A stretch of DNA of 64,000 nt from NCBI GenBank assembly GCA_031552845.1, contig JAVBMC010000028.1, positions 124,001 through 188,000 on the forward strand, read 5' to 3'. The notes below the pieces were generated by a model. The model was not told where the DNA came from, did no database searches, and was given only the letters and a program-made list of their open reading frames with translations. A program made the translations under genes and the position numbers. Source of the DNA: JAVBMC01 sp031552845. Its GTDB lineage: Bacteria; Verrucomicrobiota; Kiritimatiellia; RFP12; DVOR01. Positions 63,675-64,000 of the stretch are shown here, piece after piece (the stretch's first letter is position 1; each line of letters begins with the position of its first letter).

Positions 63675-63695
63675 ATTATAGCAGGATGCGTGCCA
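63675..63695 (-). promoter_or_regulatory. dnaK promoter region (TATAAT, with sigma54-like TGGCAC-N5-CTGCT)
   Basis: The minus strand has TATAAT (63675-63680) but no good -35 at 17 bases. Overlapping it, TGGCACGCATCCTGCT keeps the GG and GC pairs of a -24/-12 sigma54 promoter at correct spacing, with one mismatch. The choice cannot be made from sequence. Confidence 0.4.
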
Positions 63696-63845
63696 GCCCC
63701 TTTTAATTATTTTGAAGGGACAGTGAGCTGTATATCTAATCCACTTAAATACAATAGATTATTTGTTTTATACCCCTTGGTGTGTGCCAGCAGAGTGTGC
63801 CACTATGGCTCTCTATGACACACGCCCGGCGTGCCACAGCGACTA

Positions 63846-64000
63846 TTACAGGCTGCCGGGAGGGGCGGGGGGCGGTTCGTGGGAGTAGGGCGCATCAATA
63901 ACCTTAATACTCCGCCAGCGTCCCATCATCCAACGCGTGAGAAAGCCGATCGAGAACAGCATAGTAATTCCCGCCGTGAACCGCCACATGGCCAAAATAT
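63846..64000 (-). CDS. C-terminal end of a membrane protein (cut by window edge)
   Basis: One minus-strand frame is open from the window edge to TAA at 63846-63848 and reads MWRFTAGITMLFSIGFLTRW, then a basic turn and a Pro-rich end (EPPPAPPGSL). One hydrophobic segment followed by a basic, proline-rich tail suits the end of an inner-membrane protein. Another frame ending near 63908 is shorter; the call is tentative. Confidence 0.45.
   Translation of the reverse strand, partial: ILAMWRFTAGITMLFSIGFLTRWMMGRWRSIKVIDAPYSHEPPPAPPGSL

Noticed and set aside
63782..63837. A fourth phased palindrome array upstream of dnaK (GTGYGCCA words).
   Set aside because: Spacing is irregular (13 and about 35 bp) and full palindromes are lacking.

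Overview
The window comes from a bacterial chromosome of fairly high GC. It most likely belongs to the PVC superphylum, probably Kiritimatiellota/Verrucomicrobiota. That placement is an inference from three traits: a ~700-residue GreA-type factor with a long N-terminal extension (a shape known from Chlamydia), two PEP-CTERM proteins ending in VPEPAT/IPEPAT + hydrophobic stretch + RRR, and very large secreted repeat proteins beside FHA/PEGA and Tad-type genes. No 16S or ribosomal protein gene is present to settle it.

Layout. 1-3.3 kb (-): 6-phosphofructokinase (cut by the window edge), aspartate kinase, homoserine dehydrogenase. 3.5-6.9 kb (+): a 23-bp palindrome array, then an anchored protein and a GT-C-type membrane glycosyltransferase. 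6.9-9.6 kb (-): a GT4 glycosyltransferase and two tandem PEP-CTERM paralogues. 9.8-14.8 kb (-): operon greA-like, nrnA, thiH, birA. 14.9-15.5 kb: copy 1 of a structured repeat element. 15.6-21.5 kb (+): a secreted protein of unknown function, uvrA and tlyA, convergent with a GT17-type gene (-). 22.5-24.2 kb: gene-free, with copy 2 of the structured element and a structured 5' leader. 24.2-31.9 kb (+): a 2584-residue beta-helix surface protein. 32.3-39.8 kb (+): operon tadC-like, FHA, PEGA, trxB, glmM, prepilin peptidase, unknown. 39.9-40.5 kb: a perfect 22-bp palindrome array, then an orphan structured RNA with its own promoter and terminator. 40.5-46.9 kb (+): a 2141-residue protein with 17 InlB-type B-repeats. 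47.1-52.3 kb (+): rnr, a GGQ release-factor-like gene, mutS. 52.4-58.4 kb (-): an HtrA-type protease with two degenerate protease/PDZ paralogues. 58.5-59.4 kb (-): a zinc-ribbon protein, with a third palindrome array upstream. 59.7-63.6 kb (-): dnaK-groES-groEL in one cluster.

Most of the window is housekeeping: threonine/methionine precursor synthesis, DNA repair, RNA decay and ribosome rescue, and protein folding. Between these lie envelope genes: sorted PEP-CTERM proteins, giant repeat proteins that share one ~645-residue C-terminal module, Tad/type IV pilus parts, and periplasmic proteolysis.

The least expected signals are non-coding. (1) A ~550-580 bp element occurs twice, in opposite orientation. 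Its stems are kept while their sequence changes, with a terminator-like end and an outward sigma70 promoter. (2) Three intergenic arrays of palindromes are phased at 22 or 23 bp, each with a different core. (3) An orphan ~240-nt structured RNA sits between one array and a giant surface-protein gene.
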